A DNA stretch of 64,000 bases from Orbilia blumenaviensis. Lineage: Eukaryota > Ascomycota > Orbiliomycetes > Orbiliales > Orbiliaceae. Position 1 is the first letter of the stretch. Each line of letters begins with the position of its first letter. Made by a program: the position numbers and the translations under genes. The notes beneath the pieces are model-generated. The model was not told where the DNA came from. It saw only the letters and a program-made list of their open reading frames with translations, and made no database searches. Positions 1-14,300 of the stretch are shown piece after piece. Location of the stretch: the NCBI GenBank assembly GCA_036872755.1, contig JAVHNS010000001.1:1612001-1676000 (forward strand). Direction: 5' to 3'.

Positions 1-804
1 AAGCAATTGGGATATTGATAGTTAGACAATTGGAATACTCAGTTGGTCACCTTAATTGGTTCTCACCAACCTACGAGTCTTTGACGTTAAAACACAACCC
101 TTTCCAATTCAGCAAGACTTATAAACGTTGCACCGAGAATATATATATAGAGACTCGAATATGAGTTATAATAGTAACTGTGTTGTATAGTGTTGGATTC
201 CGTTTTCGGATATGCTTTTCTCGCTAAAAGGGGAAATTACCATTTTGGGATTAACCTTGGACGCGGGATCCCTCAGCCTTAGGGCTCGCGACATTCAGGA
301 GTCCAATGGTGTTTTTCTTGGATGTGAACCAGCACGGTCGGACTAATTCCAGACCCACGTTGGAAAGTTCCTGTTGACAGGTAATGCTTATGCGGCCTAA
401 GCTGACTAGAGGTCATTTCTTTTGGCATCCCGCCCCCGGCTTTACATGTATAGAACCCAGCCAGTAATTAAAGGAGCATGCAACATTATAATATTGCATT
501 GCAGTGCGTTGACGTCCATACATTATGACAGTAAGCTAGCAGGCAAGATAAGTTCCGACCGCGCACTGTTGTCATATAGCCATTTAGCTTGGTATGTGGA
601 AATATGGCCACTCTTTTTCTGGTCAGCTGACCCTTGTACACTGGTTGACTTTTTGATTGTTTTCCTTGTCTAAACTCTTAACTGGCCATTTTTGAAATTA
701 TGGTATACCGGGACTCAGTTCAGTTGCCTAATCATCTGTGCAAACACAAAAATCGCAAACCAGCTGTTAGTAAAGTTGTGCCTTTTGGTTTAATTAATTA
801 CAAT

Positions 805-835
<31 letters not shown>

Positions 836-3800
836 CTCCGCTGTAGAACCTAAAGGAAGTCCGGAACAATCTTTTGGCGGTGTGCGGGACCGTTTGGCTT
901 GTTTGCTTCAAAGCTGAGATCCTTGGCCAATTGGGTTGAGCTCAATCGGGGTTACATTTCCTTAAACTTTCATGTGCATGCGATATTTTGCAAACCCGAG
1001 ACTCCGAATGGGTTTTTTTCATGCACGGGAATGGGGGAATGGGAAATTATCATAACTTCAAAATTGTATTATAGTGAATTGTCGTATAGACGTGTGTGGC
1101 CCGTCAAGTCGGGTCCGACGTTTTATGAACCGTTTGCCGGACAATGCCGGCAACCGTTCCAGTGGACGAAACACCCAAAATGTGTTTTAACACCATGGGG
1201 AGGAAGGAAAACGTTATTATTACATTCCTCGGCAGAGCCAGAGTGCTCAATACATCCATCGTATCCGAGTGGTCAAAACTCCTACTAAACTGATGCATAA
1301 TGCGTCACAAAGCATCGATATTATCATATCATTTTTTTTTTTCGTTGGGACCAATTTCCAAACCTGAGAGGAAGGTGGTGTTTCTCTCTCTTCCTTTCTA
1401 TCAGCTTTGCCTTTTGCATTGTGCTACATTCCCTTTTTAATTTCAACCATCTTGTCGGTTCCGAAAATGTTGACAACTTCTAAGCCCCAAACAATATACC
1501 CAGGGGTATCTCGGCTCACGGACGAGAAAGAGAAGGAGGGAAACGATTCGGTTCACGGGATTACGATGATAACGAGCCGATAGTATGATAGGTGTGGGGG
1601 GTTGGACTATATATATAGCTATATATAAACGTTAGAACGTTTCATCACAAATGCAACCTTTTGGGATGCGTTGTGAAGGACGGCTGGATTTTTGACGATA
1701 TGAATTCAGGGAGACGTGCCGACATTGAGTGTAGGATGTTTAAAACAATTAGCGGTTGAGGCTGTGTATATCGTATCTGGGGTATCAGTATCGTCGAGAA
1801 CATCGGGGGGCATCGGTACAGTGGCCCTGGGCGATATTTGCTTCTGTAAGCTACTCCTAGGCTCTTCGGGAAGTAACATGTTAACATGCACACACCCGCC
1901 GCGTCTATCGGCCCCTGTTGTCTCGTAACTAGCCGCTGAATGGTTCGTGTTAGTTGGTATAAGCGCACAGAGTAATTTGTCTTAAAATCCGGCATCCATG
2001 ATCATATGAAGTGGCACAAAGCCTGTAGAGCACATGACTTCTTACGATTTGCAATATGTGCACACACGTGCACAGGGTGTCTAGACTACAGTACTAGGCT
2101 ATGAACACAAGTTCTGTACACCTCGAAGGATCATTACGCAGATCATGGGACCTTTGCCTCGTAAATAATGAAGTCTTACGCCTTTTAGGGGTCTCGTCGC
2201 GATTTACAGTTTCGGGCTCGGTTCTCGGACTGTGTAAATACGTCGTTAACGGTTGTTGAGAGGCTAGCACTGTCGTCAAATACCCTTCGATCCGTAATAT
2301 AATGTTATGGAATTGAAGCGCCTAAGCCTCCGTGTTCGTGACCAAGTATTATATTATAATGTTAGTAAACTTTGGGTACCGTTATATACATATATATATC
2401 GCTGGAAGCAAGGCGGGTTAGCACTGTCCTAGTTGCCTTAGAGGCACTTTGAAGCCTTTTTATGGCTATGAGTACTATGAAACAGCGGTGAAGTTTAACA
2501 TTGTATGTGCGAAGACGATTTTGATATCCGTTGGGCATGCGTATTGCTTGTTGTACTTTTAATTAAAATATAGATATAAACTGCAGCTGCTTCTTCGACA
2601 GCCTCGGCGCCCTCTTGACTTCGACCGACTTGCGGTCGTAAATATTCGAGATAAAAGTAAGAAAGCCCCAGCTCTGTCTGTTTAGCAAATAGTTCTACCG
2701 TGATCAACAATTCAATAGAAAACCACGGCGGCATATTCAAATGTCCGACTGGAAGGAAGTGTCTCTAATGGTCTCCCAGATGCTTTTCCATCCAGCTTAA
2801 GCTGCCTACTTATCCTCGTCTCGGCACGCGTATTCTTACTCAATTCCCTTATACCTGCTTCCAACTCATACCCTCCGCGTTTGTTATACCGGTATACCAT
2901 CTTGGCCTACCTAAATTAATGATGGCAACCAGCCCTAAGGTGTGGTCCATAGCCTCGGGGCTTCGCTGTAAGATTATAAGGCGCAAAAATCGTGTCCTAC
3001 TCAAAAGAAAGATGCCGGTTCGGTTGCGTATATATGTAAGTACCTCTTTCCTCGCCGTTTATGTCCCTTATAAGCTTAAAGCTACCTAATAATACAACGA
3101 TTTCATTGGGCGAGGCGAAGTCGATTATATAGCCTATAGACAGTCTATTCTAGTACTCCACAGGCTGAGAGGGACTAGATAAGACAAGAAATGAGTACAG
3201 AAGCCTGAATGCCAATACTTTATTGCTTGGTGATATACGATTGAATTTCAACCCCAGCGATAGCATTGGAGGCCTCGAGGTACTCAAGCTTTGCTTCTCC
3301 CGACACAAATGCATTTCGACTTTTATAGATAAGCTATAGTTTACGCATGATACAGACATAGATCGGAAATAGACTATTTAGGCAGTAGGGCTCTGTAGTT
3401 TAAGGGGCGCCTCCCAGGTGATACCTACAGTTGATGCCCATATCCTCCGTGATGGGGAGCTCTCGTACCCGTTTTTAAGGATCAAATTGGAGGCCCACCA
3501 GAGTTTCCCATGGCAGGAGAATGTGCTGGTGTTCTTTAGTAAGCTAGTGAAACACTTAGCTAATTAGAGGTACAATCTTGACAGTGATTACTCTAGTACT
3601 CAATTCAAAGCTTAGGCCATCTTAGCTAGCTTGACGTAGTATTTAGCTTTTGTAAAGGCTACATAACTAGAAGTTAGTCTTGGGGGTGTCGGATATCGAA
3701 ATGTATTGGTTTTTAGAACTGATTTCTCTTTGTAAAAAGGGAATCCGTATTTCACGGGATTTGGCATGCTTGATGCCCCAGCCAAGGTCTCTTTGAGAGA

Positions 3801-6800
3801 TACGTACGCATCAAATCTCAACAGTATATCTCCATTGTAAAGGCTAATACTCAAAACCAAAAGACAGACCCAATGATTTTCGCCTCTGTATGGAGGTTAT
3901 ATTCGCTCTTAGGAGCACTATCCCACCCAAGGTTGCCGAAAAGGATACAAAACCACCCTAGTATATGTATTTACTTCACTCCTGGGGGCCAGGACAATGG
4001 CAAAGCTAAATATTCAAAGCCCTGTACATGCAATGAGCGCTGTTTCTATTGTGCTGATCCATCATTTATCAGCCAGTTCGTATCCGATGCTCGGAGGACG
4101 TGTTTACTATGATGGAAATAATATTCCTCGGTCTCGTGACCCCTAATGTTTATATTGTTGTTATTGTTTTTATGGAAGTATTACTAGGTTCTTTGTATAA
4201 CTTATAGATACGCTTAAGTGCACATTCGTGTAATTTAGGAGCCTTGGCCATTATAAGCATGGTCATGTCATCAAGCCCCTAAAGTGATTATAAAAAACTG
4301 GATATATTGATATCAACACAATGATAGTTCGGGCTATCTCCATGCATGGTTACAGCAACCCTTATTGATAGCGAAATACCGACAATTGCATATATAGACG
4401 AGACAATAATTTGGCACGATCGTGAGGATACGTACGGACGGGACATCAAGTGGGGCGGGTTATCCTGTCACGACATAACACAGCTTCGGGTAACTAAGGG
4501 ACGAGGGCTTTCGAAGTTGGAATGTAGTGGGTGTAACTTCCAACACTGTAATAGATAATAACATAGACTCGCTAACTACCCCATACCGAGGACAAAACAC
4601 GAAATATTTGCGGGGCAGGCTGGCTAGGCGATCTCGAGCATGGAAGAGCGCACGCTGTGCCGATACAACAAGGTTTAGGCTGTAATGTGTTGTAGGTTGC
4701 AATTGTGCATGTGGACCTATAGTGTCAACATTTGCAGTATATACCGGCTACTATGTCCAAGTGCGAAAGGGATTTATAACGTATTACACGTTCACGCAGC
4801 TTGTATCACAATTTAGGTACCGGTATTTGGTATCTACTGGTGACTTATCCATCCATATACCAGGATACCGAATGCCGAAGTTGGTAGTTCCAATACACCC
4901 CCGACGGTCCTTGAATTCCATTACACCGGCCACCGTGTTCCGTTTTTTTTTTTGTAAATTTGTCGGGGTTACAAATATTCTTACACTTAGGTGGACTTAG
5001 CTTTTCCGTTCTGTCGTAACTATCGGATTTATTAGGTTGATTCGAAGGTAGACAACTAATGTGAAATTTGGGTTTGTCTCTTGTTTTCCCGAGCTCGTTG
5101 AAAATCGAGGTTTGTGTTTCGTCTGTGGGTCTGATATTAAATTCACGGGTGACAATAGATCACTGTAAGTATGTGTGATATGGTAATGGTATTATCCCGA
5201 TATCCCGCTTTCCGTTATCGTTGACTAAGATTTAATTGCGAAGTTGAGCACATGCGAAATAAATTAAATGTAGAAAGGCCTTGCGATAAACACGTAGATT
5301 TATCCCGGTCGTCATAAAAGTACGCTTTTTTTGGCAAGATAATGTTTTAGGAAACTTTGTGAGGGGTGGAGAAAGTAAGAACACGAGCACAGCGGCTTGT
5401 GCCACCGAATTCCGTAGTTCGATGCTTACCGCCTCTATGATCAGGATCAATTGAATTCTCGTGATGAGCCGATGTGGCGGTTCACAGCAGCAACACAGCC
5501 AAACACTGCATTGGCGTTGTAGCATGGGCATAAGACGAACGTAATATTCTGGCTCTTCGGAAACAGTGAGTACTTAAATATCTTTACGCACCCCTCTGAC
5601 TTTCGTGTGCCTCCACAATGCATATGCACTATATCAGGTATAAGAATAGGCCGGTTGATGACGGAAGCCAAAGGAATACTCCACGGGTTTTGAAACATCG
5701 ATGGAGCTTTCGATATCGGTCCTAATTTTTGCGACCCCAGCTCGGCTGCCTGATGAAGCAGTTGACCTGAGTAGACGTCTGCCTCGCTCGGACCAAGCTG
5801 GGATATCCCGCGGTGGACTTACCTTTCGTCCCGGTTGGCGTGATATATCAAAATCTTCCCTGCTGGACGGGTAGTACATGTACCATGAAGATGTATCTGA
5901 AAACCTTAAAATTCGTGACCCCTGTCGAGAGACTGACTGTCGACGGATTGGTGAGAATATCTCCTAACATGGTCTTGGCGAGTCTAGCCACTAATCGGCA
6001 CGGAATCCGGAAGCACAAGCATTGGACTTGTTAATGGCAGCGGCTACGAGATACAGGCTACTGAATCTTGTGAGTAAAAATGCTGGAGATGCGGTGTGAA
6101 TAGAAGCGCAGAGGTTCTAGCCTGTTGGATCAATTGGACACTTGCCAAAAAATCGCAAGAGGCTGGGAATTAGAATATATATGCTCGTGACGAGATTGTA
6201 TAAAGTCATGGATTAAGACGACGCTAATGTTGCCGTTTAGCCAAAAAGCTTTGCAGTTCTCAAAAAAAAAAAAAAAAAATAGACCGGCAGTTGATGCCAC
6301 ATTGCTTGTGTATACTCCATTCGAGCCGGTATCACGAGAAACCTGGATGTTTTTGCCGATGGAGGTCGGCATCGGCAGGTGTAACCATGCTCGTGACACT
6401 CGGTAGCCAGAGAAGGAAAAAAGTCTTAACTCTGGCTCCCGGATTACCCCACAGATATGAAGTTAACGGATAAAAGTTATCGGTAATCTCGAATTTGTCT
6501 TGGTGGTTAATACCTATCTGCGTCGATCAGACTGAGGCGACTGGGCGACTGGTCGCACAGGCTGGATAAATGGTCATCCAAGAGGGAAAAGAGCGACGGC
6601 AGCAAGCAGAGCCGGGACGGCGCCATCTGTGACCAGTGGCCGGGTTTGATAGGCAAAACAGGGCTGACCAATGCAGGAACCAAAAGGACAAACGGAAACA
6701 AGGAGGTCCAGCCATGGCAGGGGTAGACCTACGGATCTGGGCATGGTCAGGTCGAAACGGACAACACACTCTCGTTCACTCGTCGACTTGTGAATTTAGA

Positions 6801-8782
6801 AGCCAAGCACTTCTCGAGGGCAGGAGCTGCCCAAATATTTATGCGGGATGGGTGAATTCCCGTCCTTCAAGGTATACGATACGAGTTGTATCGATTTTAT
6901 CGCTCAGAGCCGTCAGACTCGGTTGGGTATTCGGGGTTTTCTGTGCAAAGCTGCCTTCCAATGCGGGTCTTAGGTAATGCGGCAGAGCGATTTCCCTCGT
7001 ACCTGCATGAACCGGGATCTAGAGATCTTGCAATGCAGACGTCTTTCACCAGTTTACCAGCTCGGTCCGAGTGTCAACTTTCTGATGTGCCGCCACGTAA
7101 GGAGGCTGGCGTGAGTGCTCCACCAGCGAGAGAAGTCACCTTACTCGGTGCTATTGTCAATACCTAAACGTAGACAGCTTTGGGAATTAATGACGACTAC
7201 TGGAGGCGATGAGTTTCGCAATGATCCATCCCTATAGTTGGGAACAATCGAAAAAAGTCCCCATTTCGTCGTAAGCTGTATCCACAAGCCAGGACTTTTA
7301 GGTTGTTGAGTGATCCAGGTCCCTGTCAATAGGAGCAGCGGCGGTTTCATGAGGCATGAGGTGTGGATGACAGGCAAGGGAGAGCTGCTAAGAACTGCTA
7401 AGCTACCCCTGACGTTCGCATTGGGCGCCCACCACACCAGATGCCACCCTTTGTCTTTGTTTCCAATAGCAGACCGCGCGCATAGATGTTCTTAACATAG
7501 CTTTAGAGTGCCTGTTGGCTACGGAGCGTTCGCTTCAAAACCCGACCGTCTACTTTCATCCTTGAGTTTGTCCATGCGGCCAAGGCCGGCGATTTAGCGG
7601 GTTAAGTTAATTAATCCCGTAAAAGTTCGATCTCGGCATTTGTTTCTTTTTTGTGGCCATGTTAACGTATGTTCGCCCTGCGGAATGAGGGGCACACCAA
7701 GGGCTGGGTGGTACATACACACACATTTGCAAAGGCAACAACTGCAAGGTGGGGACAACCAGACTGCATACAATGTAAATGCACACAGTCTAGACTAGAC
7801 GTAAGAAAAAGGAATGTGTCAGTTAATAGGTCGTTCCCAAGTTTGAGATAGTACAGAGGTAACCACCTACATTTGAAACGGATATATAAGATGCCTTTCA
7901 CTCCCCCTCTATTGCTTTCCCTTCTTACAAGTATCGCTTCTACAGCCTCTCATTTGGCATCATCCTTCCTTTTTGGAGCACTTAGCTGCCCACATTCCTT
8001 TTACCTGTTGCTGGATATCGACAATTGTCCCTAGTGGATAATTTAGTGTTTTTTTTGGCTTTTTGTTTTATACTGTCCTTATAGCTCAACCTCGCATCTC
8101 GGGTCTAGTACTCTTGAGAAGGGATATATCGAGAAGAAAAAGACATACCATCCGAGTTCAAGACCTCTTCGACTGAACCTCGAAATTACCCCGCTCTGTC
8201 AAATTGAGACCAGTTTTTGCAGCGCAAATACCCACTCATTATATTATAAACCTGCCTACCTGCTTCCAACGAAGTAAACGGTTGCCAGGAGTCCCCAACG
8301 TACCGACCTCAAACGCTTCGTAGAAGTTGTAAGTTGCTAGCAGTTACAGAGTAACTGTGTTTCCCCGGTTGTTTTCCGAGACATTGGTTGTTATAGCATT
8401 CGCATGTATAATCGCAGTTGTCGGAACGTGGACGTTGCATTGGCATGCATGTTGCGTTGGTGTCGTCGTTCCTTTTATAGACGTCTATCACTTATTTATA
8501 TTGCTGCCCATTTATCTGGCAATACCGTCCATTGTGCGCTCCACCCCATAAAATGCGACCACTTCCCTATCACCTTCCTGTTCCTCTGCCGCACTATGCT
8601 ATTTACGCCCTTTTCTGCCATGCTCTTCTGACATCTTATATACCCTCTTTCAAACATCCGTCCTTTTGAGCTCGTTATCCGCCTCAATGGTCTTTCGCTG
8701 CTAACAATTGGCCTCCATTGTGATTTTTAGACTCAAAATCCTACTTCTATATACCTAGGTGTATATCATCTCGTTGATCATA
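1..8782. other. gene-free 5' region
   Basis: I find no convincing gene in this 8.8 kb. Open frames are short (under 140 codons), scattered over all six frames, and lack recognisable domains or plausible splice continuations. There is a T28 run at 808-835 and an A18 run at 6262-6279. No telomere-type TTAGGG array is seen. The last ~900 bases (about 7880-8780) are pyrimidine-rich and probably include the promoter and leader of the GH17 gene that follows. It may be decayed repeat or pseudogene sequence, but no terminal repeats could be identified by eye. Confidence 0.6.
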
Positions 8783-10047
8783 ATGGTCGCTGCACGTCTC
8801 GCCGTCTGGGCTGTTGCTGCAGCAGGCATAATCTCTGGCGTCATTGCCACCCCCCTCGGTAAGTATATATACGAATATTCGATTTAGCGGTAGGATCTAA
8901 TACTAACGGTCTTCTAGGCCGTGATGTCAAACTCGATGCGAGGGCTATAACTACTGTCAAAGTCCACAATCCAACGGTCAAGGTATTTGTCGTCCTCGAT
9001 CAGTACGGGAACACCGTATCTAGGGGGTCCTCCATCGTCGACTCTGCCGCTACACCGGCTCCATCTCCCACCAAAGGGAGAAAAAAGAATTTGGTTACCA
9101 AGACTCTCGATGAAGCTGATGGAACGGCATCGCCTACACCTTCCAAGTCCAGTGGCGGCAAGAGCGGCAAGCACAGCAAGCCTGCGAAGAAGCCAGCCAA
9201 TGACGGAAAGCTTGGAAAGGGAATTGTCTATTCAGTCTATCATGATAGCGGAAAATGCAAAGATAGGGAGACCACTCGAAGTGAAATCAAAAAGGTTCTC
9301 GACAGCGGCAATGGATATAACTGGCTCCGTATCTACGGAACTGACTGCGATCAAGTTGCCAACGTCATGGGCGCTGCTTACGATGGCGGTGTCAAGGTTA
9401 TGCTAGGAATTTACAATCTTAACGACGATGCTGGTTTCCAGAAGGAACTTGATGCCATTATCGCTGGCGTCAAAGCAGCTAACAAGGAATATAAAAGGGA
9501 GGAAAATGACTGGTCAGGTGTCGCTTTCGTTTCCGTCGGTAATGAGGTTGTCAACAACAATGCTGGAGAGGCTGAAGCTTGGGTCGCGAAATCCCTGAAG
9601 TACGCAGCTCTGGCTCGATCGGCTCTCAAAGAAGCTGGCTATACTGGCGATGTTGGCAACGCCGAAGTCTGGTTCTGGTACAAGAAGTTCCCGGCTCTTT
9701 GCGGTGAAGACAAGCTTGTCATGCTCAACCTTCACCCATTCTTCGACCAGAACTGTGATGTTGCTTCCTCTGGTACCTTCATGAAGGAGAAGCTTGCTGA
9801 AATCCAAGAGGCTTGCGGATCCAACCATAAAGTCATCATCGCTGAGACTGGTTGGCCCAACTCTGGAAACAAGCTTAACAAGGCCGTTCCCGGAAAAGCC
9901 GAACAGGCCCAGTTCCTTAAGCTTGCCGCCGAGAATCTTGACGACTATGTCTTGCTCTCCGCCTACGACGAGGGCTGGAAAACCGAGAACTCTTCCGCCG
10001 AAGTTGAGAAGCACTGGGGTATTCTCGGTACATCTCCAAGCAACTAG
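8783..10047 (+). CDS. GH17 cell-wall glucan endo-1,3-beta-glucosidase (Scw4/Scw10-like)
   Basis: Two exons, 8783-8858 and 8918-10047, with a 59-nt intron (GTAAGT...CTAAC...TAG); 401 residues. The N-terminus has a hydrophobic signal peptide (about residues 1-22), then a pro-region and a Ser/Lys-rich linker (about 85-125). The GH17 barrel starts near residue 127 (GIVYSVYHD). Family motifs are visible: VSVGNEVV holds the presumed acid/base Glu235 and VIIAETGWPNSGN holds the presumed nucleophile Glu335. Enzymes of this group cut or remodel beta-1,3-glucan in the fungal wall and are secreted or wall-bound. The start is the first ATG and gives a proper signal peptide. Family assignment is strong; the exact wall role is inferred from Scw4/Scw10 relatives. 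Confidence 0.92.
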
Positions 10048-11304
10048 CCAAGGGCGTAAGTTATCTTTGCTTCAGAACCTTAAACGTTTGTATCCGTTTT
10101 CTTGTCTCCCATATATAAATACCCAAAAGCGCTATGTTGTTTTTCTTTTTCTTTTTCTTTTTGATGTATCAGGTTGTTCTCAAGTGTTTTTAGATAAGCA
10201 TCGGTGTTCTTGTACTCCTTTCTTTATATACTCTATCGAGGAATCAGGTCCATTACTCGATATTTTCTCTTCGAACATTCTTTATGGCTCTTACGATCTC
10301 ATGTCACGGCATTCTTTCGATCAAGCGTTGTCATGTTTACAAGGGCTCGATGGGTTCAAAATTTGTTTTCTGGGAACATCGGAGTATTATGGGACTATCA
10401 ATGAATTGCACCTCCCCGGCATTTCTTATCCGTACAAGGTACCTTCGACTTTCCTTTGCAATTTCGGTGACTTTAGGTATCGATCCACTCTAGATGAGCG
10501 TCATCGAAGTAACAAGGGCGATCATCCAACCCTTATTTTGATTCGGTGTTCTCCTATTATGTTTGTTTTCTTAGTTGAGGGGGAATAGAGGTTATCAATT
10601 CACAGGGCTCGCTTTCATGATTTCTCTGTATATACTTACGGAACGCCAGATTGTGATTTGTTCTCTTTGCACAACATGGGTACCACAGATGGTGTTTGTT
10701 TATAGACTTGGAAATTGGAATTACATCGAGACATAGATATGCGTCTGTTCGAGCTCAATGATCATACCTATGCGTAGCTGTGCCGTCGGATATCATAGTT
10801 AGTGACATTCTAACATATCGTTTAAATCTGATGAGTCCTGAAACCCCACTGTTATCAGCTCCCCTGGTTGTATTCTTGGGCTGTTGCATCTAGAACCTAA
10901 GGTCGTTCGTGTTCGCGTTCGCCTTTCGTCTGCATCTTGTTGCAACCGTTGGATGCCCGCTTCTGGCTAGCATTCCGATTTGGGAGCCAGGCTAACACAC
11001 GTGACTTCGTCCACGCCTCTTGTTTTTGTTTATGTTTTGGCGGGTACAACACAATCTTAAGCCTTGCAGGTGAGCCAGCATTCCTTGCCTTATATTCGAC
11101 TTCAAACATCACGACGACCGCTACAATTGCTCTGCTGACTGCATCATTTGAATGCGGCTCATCAGCCGTCTACTATTCATCATCTACGGAACCCTCCCAC
11201 GCCAAACCACCGCATCTTTTTTCGCATTCACCTTAGTTCTATGTTAATTTAGTCCCGTCGACGAACCCCTCGAAACGCGAGTTCCACAACTCGACATCTT
11301 CACC
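10048..11304. other. intergenic, 3'UTR and promoter
   Basis: Between the GH17 gene and the coiled-coil gene, both on the plus strand. It begins with a T-rich stretch (10138-10163) that fits the 3' end of GH17. A long overlapping frame at 9794-10588 runs out of the GH17 gene in another phase and has no family features. The last 200 bases are CT-rich and lead to the next start. No separate gene is seen. Confidence 0.6.
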
Positions 11305-14300
11305 ATGGCTGCATTTTTCAACTCCCCATCCCATCTGGACGTAACGTCCGCGGCTGGCTTTAGTAGTCCTAAATTTTCTCCCGAGAAGACATTCGTCCAA
11401 CCCAAGGATGACAACCTCCTTCGTCCCGGCCTCGTAGGCAATAAGAATCAGCAAAAACGTGGACTACTGTCCTTTGGTGCCCCTAAATCTTCTCTCAACA
11501 TCACAACCCCTTCACGGGCGCCCCTAGGCGATAAAACGAACCGAAAATCCGTCGGTGAATTCACACCGCTCCTTAAATCCGTTCATAGGAACAACGTTGG
11601 TATCGATGCAAGGATCAATGCTGCGGTTGCTAGGACGCCAGTCAGTCTTAAGCATATGGATATGTACGCGGGAGGCACACCGCTGCCAAGAGGTGACAGC
11701 TCTGGGATTGATGCTTCGTCATATAACGATGAGAATACACCGATGGCACCCCACAATGAGGATTCTGGCGATGTCTCGACGCCGATACCGAGAATTGGTG
11801 GTAAAAATGGGGTTCTGGACGATGGGCAGTTGACCTTGAGGGAACAAGAGAAGGTATGGAATGTGTTTTTAGTGGTAGACAGAGCCAAGCTTGCTAACAG
11901 TTTCTTTTATTTAGATTATTGATGATATTAAGAAGGAGAATTTTAGCTTAAAACTCAAGATTTTCTTTCTTGACGATAAGCTAAACAAGCTCGGACCAGA
12001 ATTTAATGATGTTGCTATTCGGGAGGTATGTTATTTTACATTGCCTCGTAATGGGGAAATGGGAAACTAATTGTGGAGCAGAATATCGAAATGAAGGTCG
12101 AGCACACCACTCTTCGAGCCGAATTGAAGCGATTAAAGAAGGCCCTTCTTGACTCCGAAAAACTCGTCACGGATCTTCAGGGAGATGCACAAAGCGCTCA
12201 GACTAGTGCACAGCAAAAAATCGCTAGTAGTAAACAGGCAGAACTTGACCAGGCAAAGATGCACGATTTATTAGCGGAGCTAGAGGATAAAAAAAGTGAG
12301 ATGGATATGCTCAAAGATGAGAATGAAAGGCTTAGGCTCGAATTGCAAGATAGAGATGGAACTGAGCGAGAGGACGCGGAAACCATCGAAAGTCTCAACA
12401 GAAGGGTAGCCGACCTAGAAGGAGAGAAGGAAGACCTGGAAGCCGATATTCGGGCTAAGGAGGAACAGATCGATAACCGCCAGGATTCCCAAGATAAGGA
12501 ACATGACCACCTTCGGGATCGTATTAGGGAACTTGAAGAGGAGCTTCAAGCAAAATATGATGAAGAAGGGAACGAACAGGAAGAGGCCCAGGCTCGAATT
12601 CGTGAACTTCAAGAAGAGCTTTCTAGTAAGGATGAGGAGATCAAGTCCCTACAAGACGACCATGATGCCCAGATTGCCAGCGCCCGACAACAATACCAGC
12701 AGAAAAAACAAGCTATGAAGGCCCTCCAGGACGAGAAGGATTCTCTAGCCTTGAAGCTGTCAACCATGGATTCTGACCGTGAGGGCTGTGATAATGAACT
12801 TGCTGATAAAGTCATGGAACTAGAACACGACAACCGACGACTTCAGAACGAACTGGACGATATTAAGGATAAAGTCGATGAAGCTGTTGACCAACGGAAT
12901 CGCATGGAAGAGGAGATGGTGGTTCTCGCGGAGAAACACCAGGAAGAGATACAGAGAATCAGGGAGGACCACCAAGAACGATCAGTTTACATGAAGAACA
13001 CAGCACAGGACCGTGAGAACAGTCGCCAGAGGCTGCACAGCGATCTTGTGAAGCTCCAGGAGGATCTCGCTTCCATGACGACCCTACATCGCGAGAAGTC
13101 CTCTGAGGTCGATGTTCTGAAGAGGCGTATTGCTGAACTATCCAACGACTTTGGTGGCGACGTCAAGGCACTACAGGTTGAGATTACCAGGCTTCAGGAA
13201 GAGAAGGAGCGTGCTAAGCGACAACACGAGGATACAGAAAGCCAGAAGAATCTGCTCCAGCTTCGACATAATGCATTGACTACTGAAAGCCAGGAGCTTC
13301 AGAAGGACCTTAACAGACTGACAAAGGAATTGGGAGAACTCAAATCCAACCTGGCCAACGAGAAGCAGAAGTCGCAAGGCATTGAACAGTCCTTGAAGGC
13401 CCAGCTCTCCGGTGATCGTAACGCCTTAGAAAGCGAGATCGACAAACTCCGATCCGCTTTAGAAACCCGAAATAAGGACCTACGTTCGAAATCCGATGAC
13501 TGGAGTGCTGAGAAGCGACAGTTAGAACTCAGGCTTACTACTGCTGAGCAGAAGGTCAAGGGTTACGAGAAGACGATCTCCAACCTCCGAGAGTCCGAAG
13601 GGACTCTCCACGGTCACGAGGTGAAACTGGCCAATGAGATCAAGTCGCTCAAGGCTGGACATGGGGAAGAAATAGCATCTCTCAACCTGCAAATCACAGA
13701 CCTCAACCTTGATCTAGACCGACGAAAGCAAATGCTTGAAAAGAACGCTGGTGAACTCCAGGTGGCCAAGGACGAACTTCGTCAGGTCCGAAAGAACGAG
13801 AGAGCATTGGACGACAGGATTCGAACGCTTGAGGAGGAAATTAGGTCCACTACACAGAATCACTCGGCCGAAATGAGGGACATCCGGGAACAACTTACGG
13901 ATGCCGAGGCACAATGCGGAACCCTAAAATCTGAAGTGAAGACCTACAAGGATACACTCGCGATCGCTCAGTCGCAGCTTAGGAACGAGCAGATGAACTA
14001 CCAGAGTTCACTTGACTCACTCAAGAACGGGTCTCTGTCTCAAGAACAACTCAAAGTTGAACTCAAAAACATGGAGAAGAGATTGGAATCTGCCCTTAAG
14101 GACAGGCAAAATCTACACGAGCAGCTTTTAAACAGCGGTGCAGAGCTTGCCTCGTTTAAAGCCGACTGCCAGGAGCTAGAGATCGAGCGAGAGGAGCTGA
14201 GGGCACAGATAAAGGACTTGACATCTCAGATTGGTACCCGTACCAGGATGGACCAGGAGAAGGTTGACTTACGCCTTGCCAAGAGCAAGCTAGAACGAGG

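Noticed and set aside
1..200. Possible telomere at the left edge
   Set aside because: No TTAGGG/CCCTAA repeats are present; the edge is simply the window boundary.
9794..10588. 264-codon plus-strand frame overlapping the 3' end of the GH17 gene
   Set aside because: It is in another phase of a clear GH17 coding region and continues into its T-rich 3' flank; no family features.
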